NCBI GenBank assembly: GCA_043228905.1
Contig: JBHGNT010000006.1
Coordinates: forward strand, 10,912,001-10,976,000
DNA from: Azolla caroliniana
Lineage: Eukaryota; Polypodiophyta
DNA length: 64,000 nucleotides
Reading direction: 5' to 3'
This document shows, piece after piece, positions 63,992-64,000 of this stretch (position 1 is its first letter; the number at the start of each line of letters is the position of its first letter). Below the pieces are notes generated by a model. It had not been told where the DNA came from, searched no databases, and saw only the letters and a list, made by a program, of their open reading frames with translations. Position numbers and translations under genes: made by a program.

Positions 63992-64000
63992 CCACCTACA

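Larger units (their letters stand above)
53889..64000 (-). mobile_element. Copia-2, LTR retrotransposon interrupted by B2 and running off the window
   Basis: The 3' LTR is 53889-54264 (376 bp, TGTGTGGAAGC...TTTCTCAACA), followed by the polypurine tract GAGCTTGAGGGGGAG on the minus strand. RNase H and RT continue right, with B2 inserted at 54952-62798 (target duplication ccgt). The 5' part, primer site and 5' LTR are outside the window. Confidence 0.9.

Overview
The window is nuclear DNA from a flowering plant. One host gene lies at the left end: a three-exon gene on the minus strand for clathrin light chain (1248-5243). It has plant-type GT-AG introns and ends in a conserved plant light-chain tail. 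Its introns carry repeat material: a 35-bp minisatellite, a 94-bp tandem duplication and a possible MITE. The species cannot be named from this sequence.

From about 5.9 kb to the right end the window is nested, mostly broken retrotransposons. I use local labels. (1) G1, a chromodomain Ty3/gypsy element (about 6.7-18.05 kb, minus), is interrupted by Copia-1 (7390-11939, TSD gtcca), which itself holds a solo LTR (8606-9113, TSD ggacg), and by element C (14869-17911, TSD acatc). (2) Family A Ty3/gypsy appears as five damaged copies: A1 (18047-27582), A2 (27583-34708), A3 (34709-39037, plus strand), A4 (39038-42299) and A5 (49502-about 52000). A1 and A2 share one LTR; A3 and A4 are fused tail to tail. 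(3) Family B, a relative of A, has two copies: B1 (18807-26642, inside A1, TSD gcgg) and B2 (54952-62798, inside Copia-2, TSD ccgt). B2 keeps a 1139-codon pol frame. (4) Solo LTRs D1, D2 and E sit in A2 and A3. (5) Element F (43525-49223) is a chromodomain Ty3/gypsy element of the Tf1/sushi/Tcn1 type. (6) A LINE (about 52031-53888) and Copia-2 (53889 to beyond the window end) close the region.

Families A and B give the most interesting signals. Both use a primer site matching plant tRNA-Trp, an unusual Asp-His-Gly protease motif, and a gag-pro/pol junction where the stop codon lies in a run of five T. The junction is followed by a hairpin with compensatory changes and a possible second stem, which together look like a programmed -1 frameshift signal. 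Their reverse transcriptase and integrase resemble a group I know best from fungi. Element F has a primer-site region that can pair with the predicted 5' end of its own RNA, as in self-priming Tf1/sushi elements. Three LTR families (B, E, F) carry an antisense tRNA-like A-box/B-box block upstream of their TATA box.

All element coding regions are damaged to some degree. Family assignments rest on motifs read by eye, without database searches.
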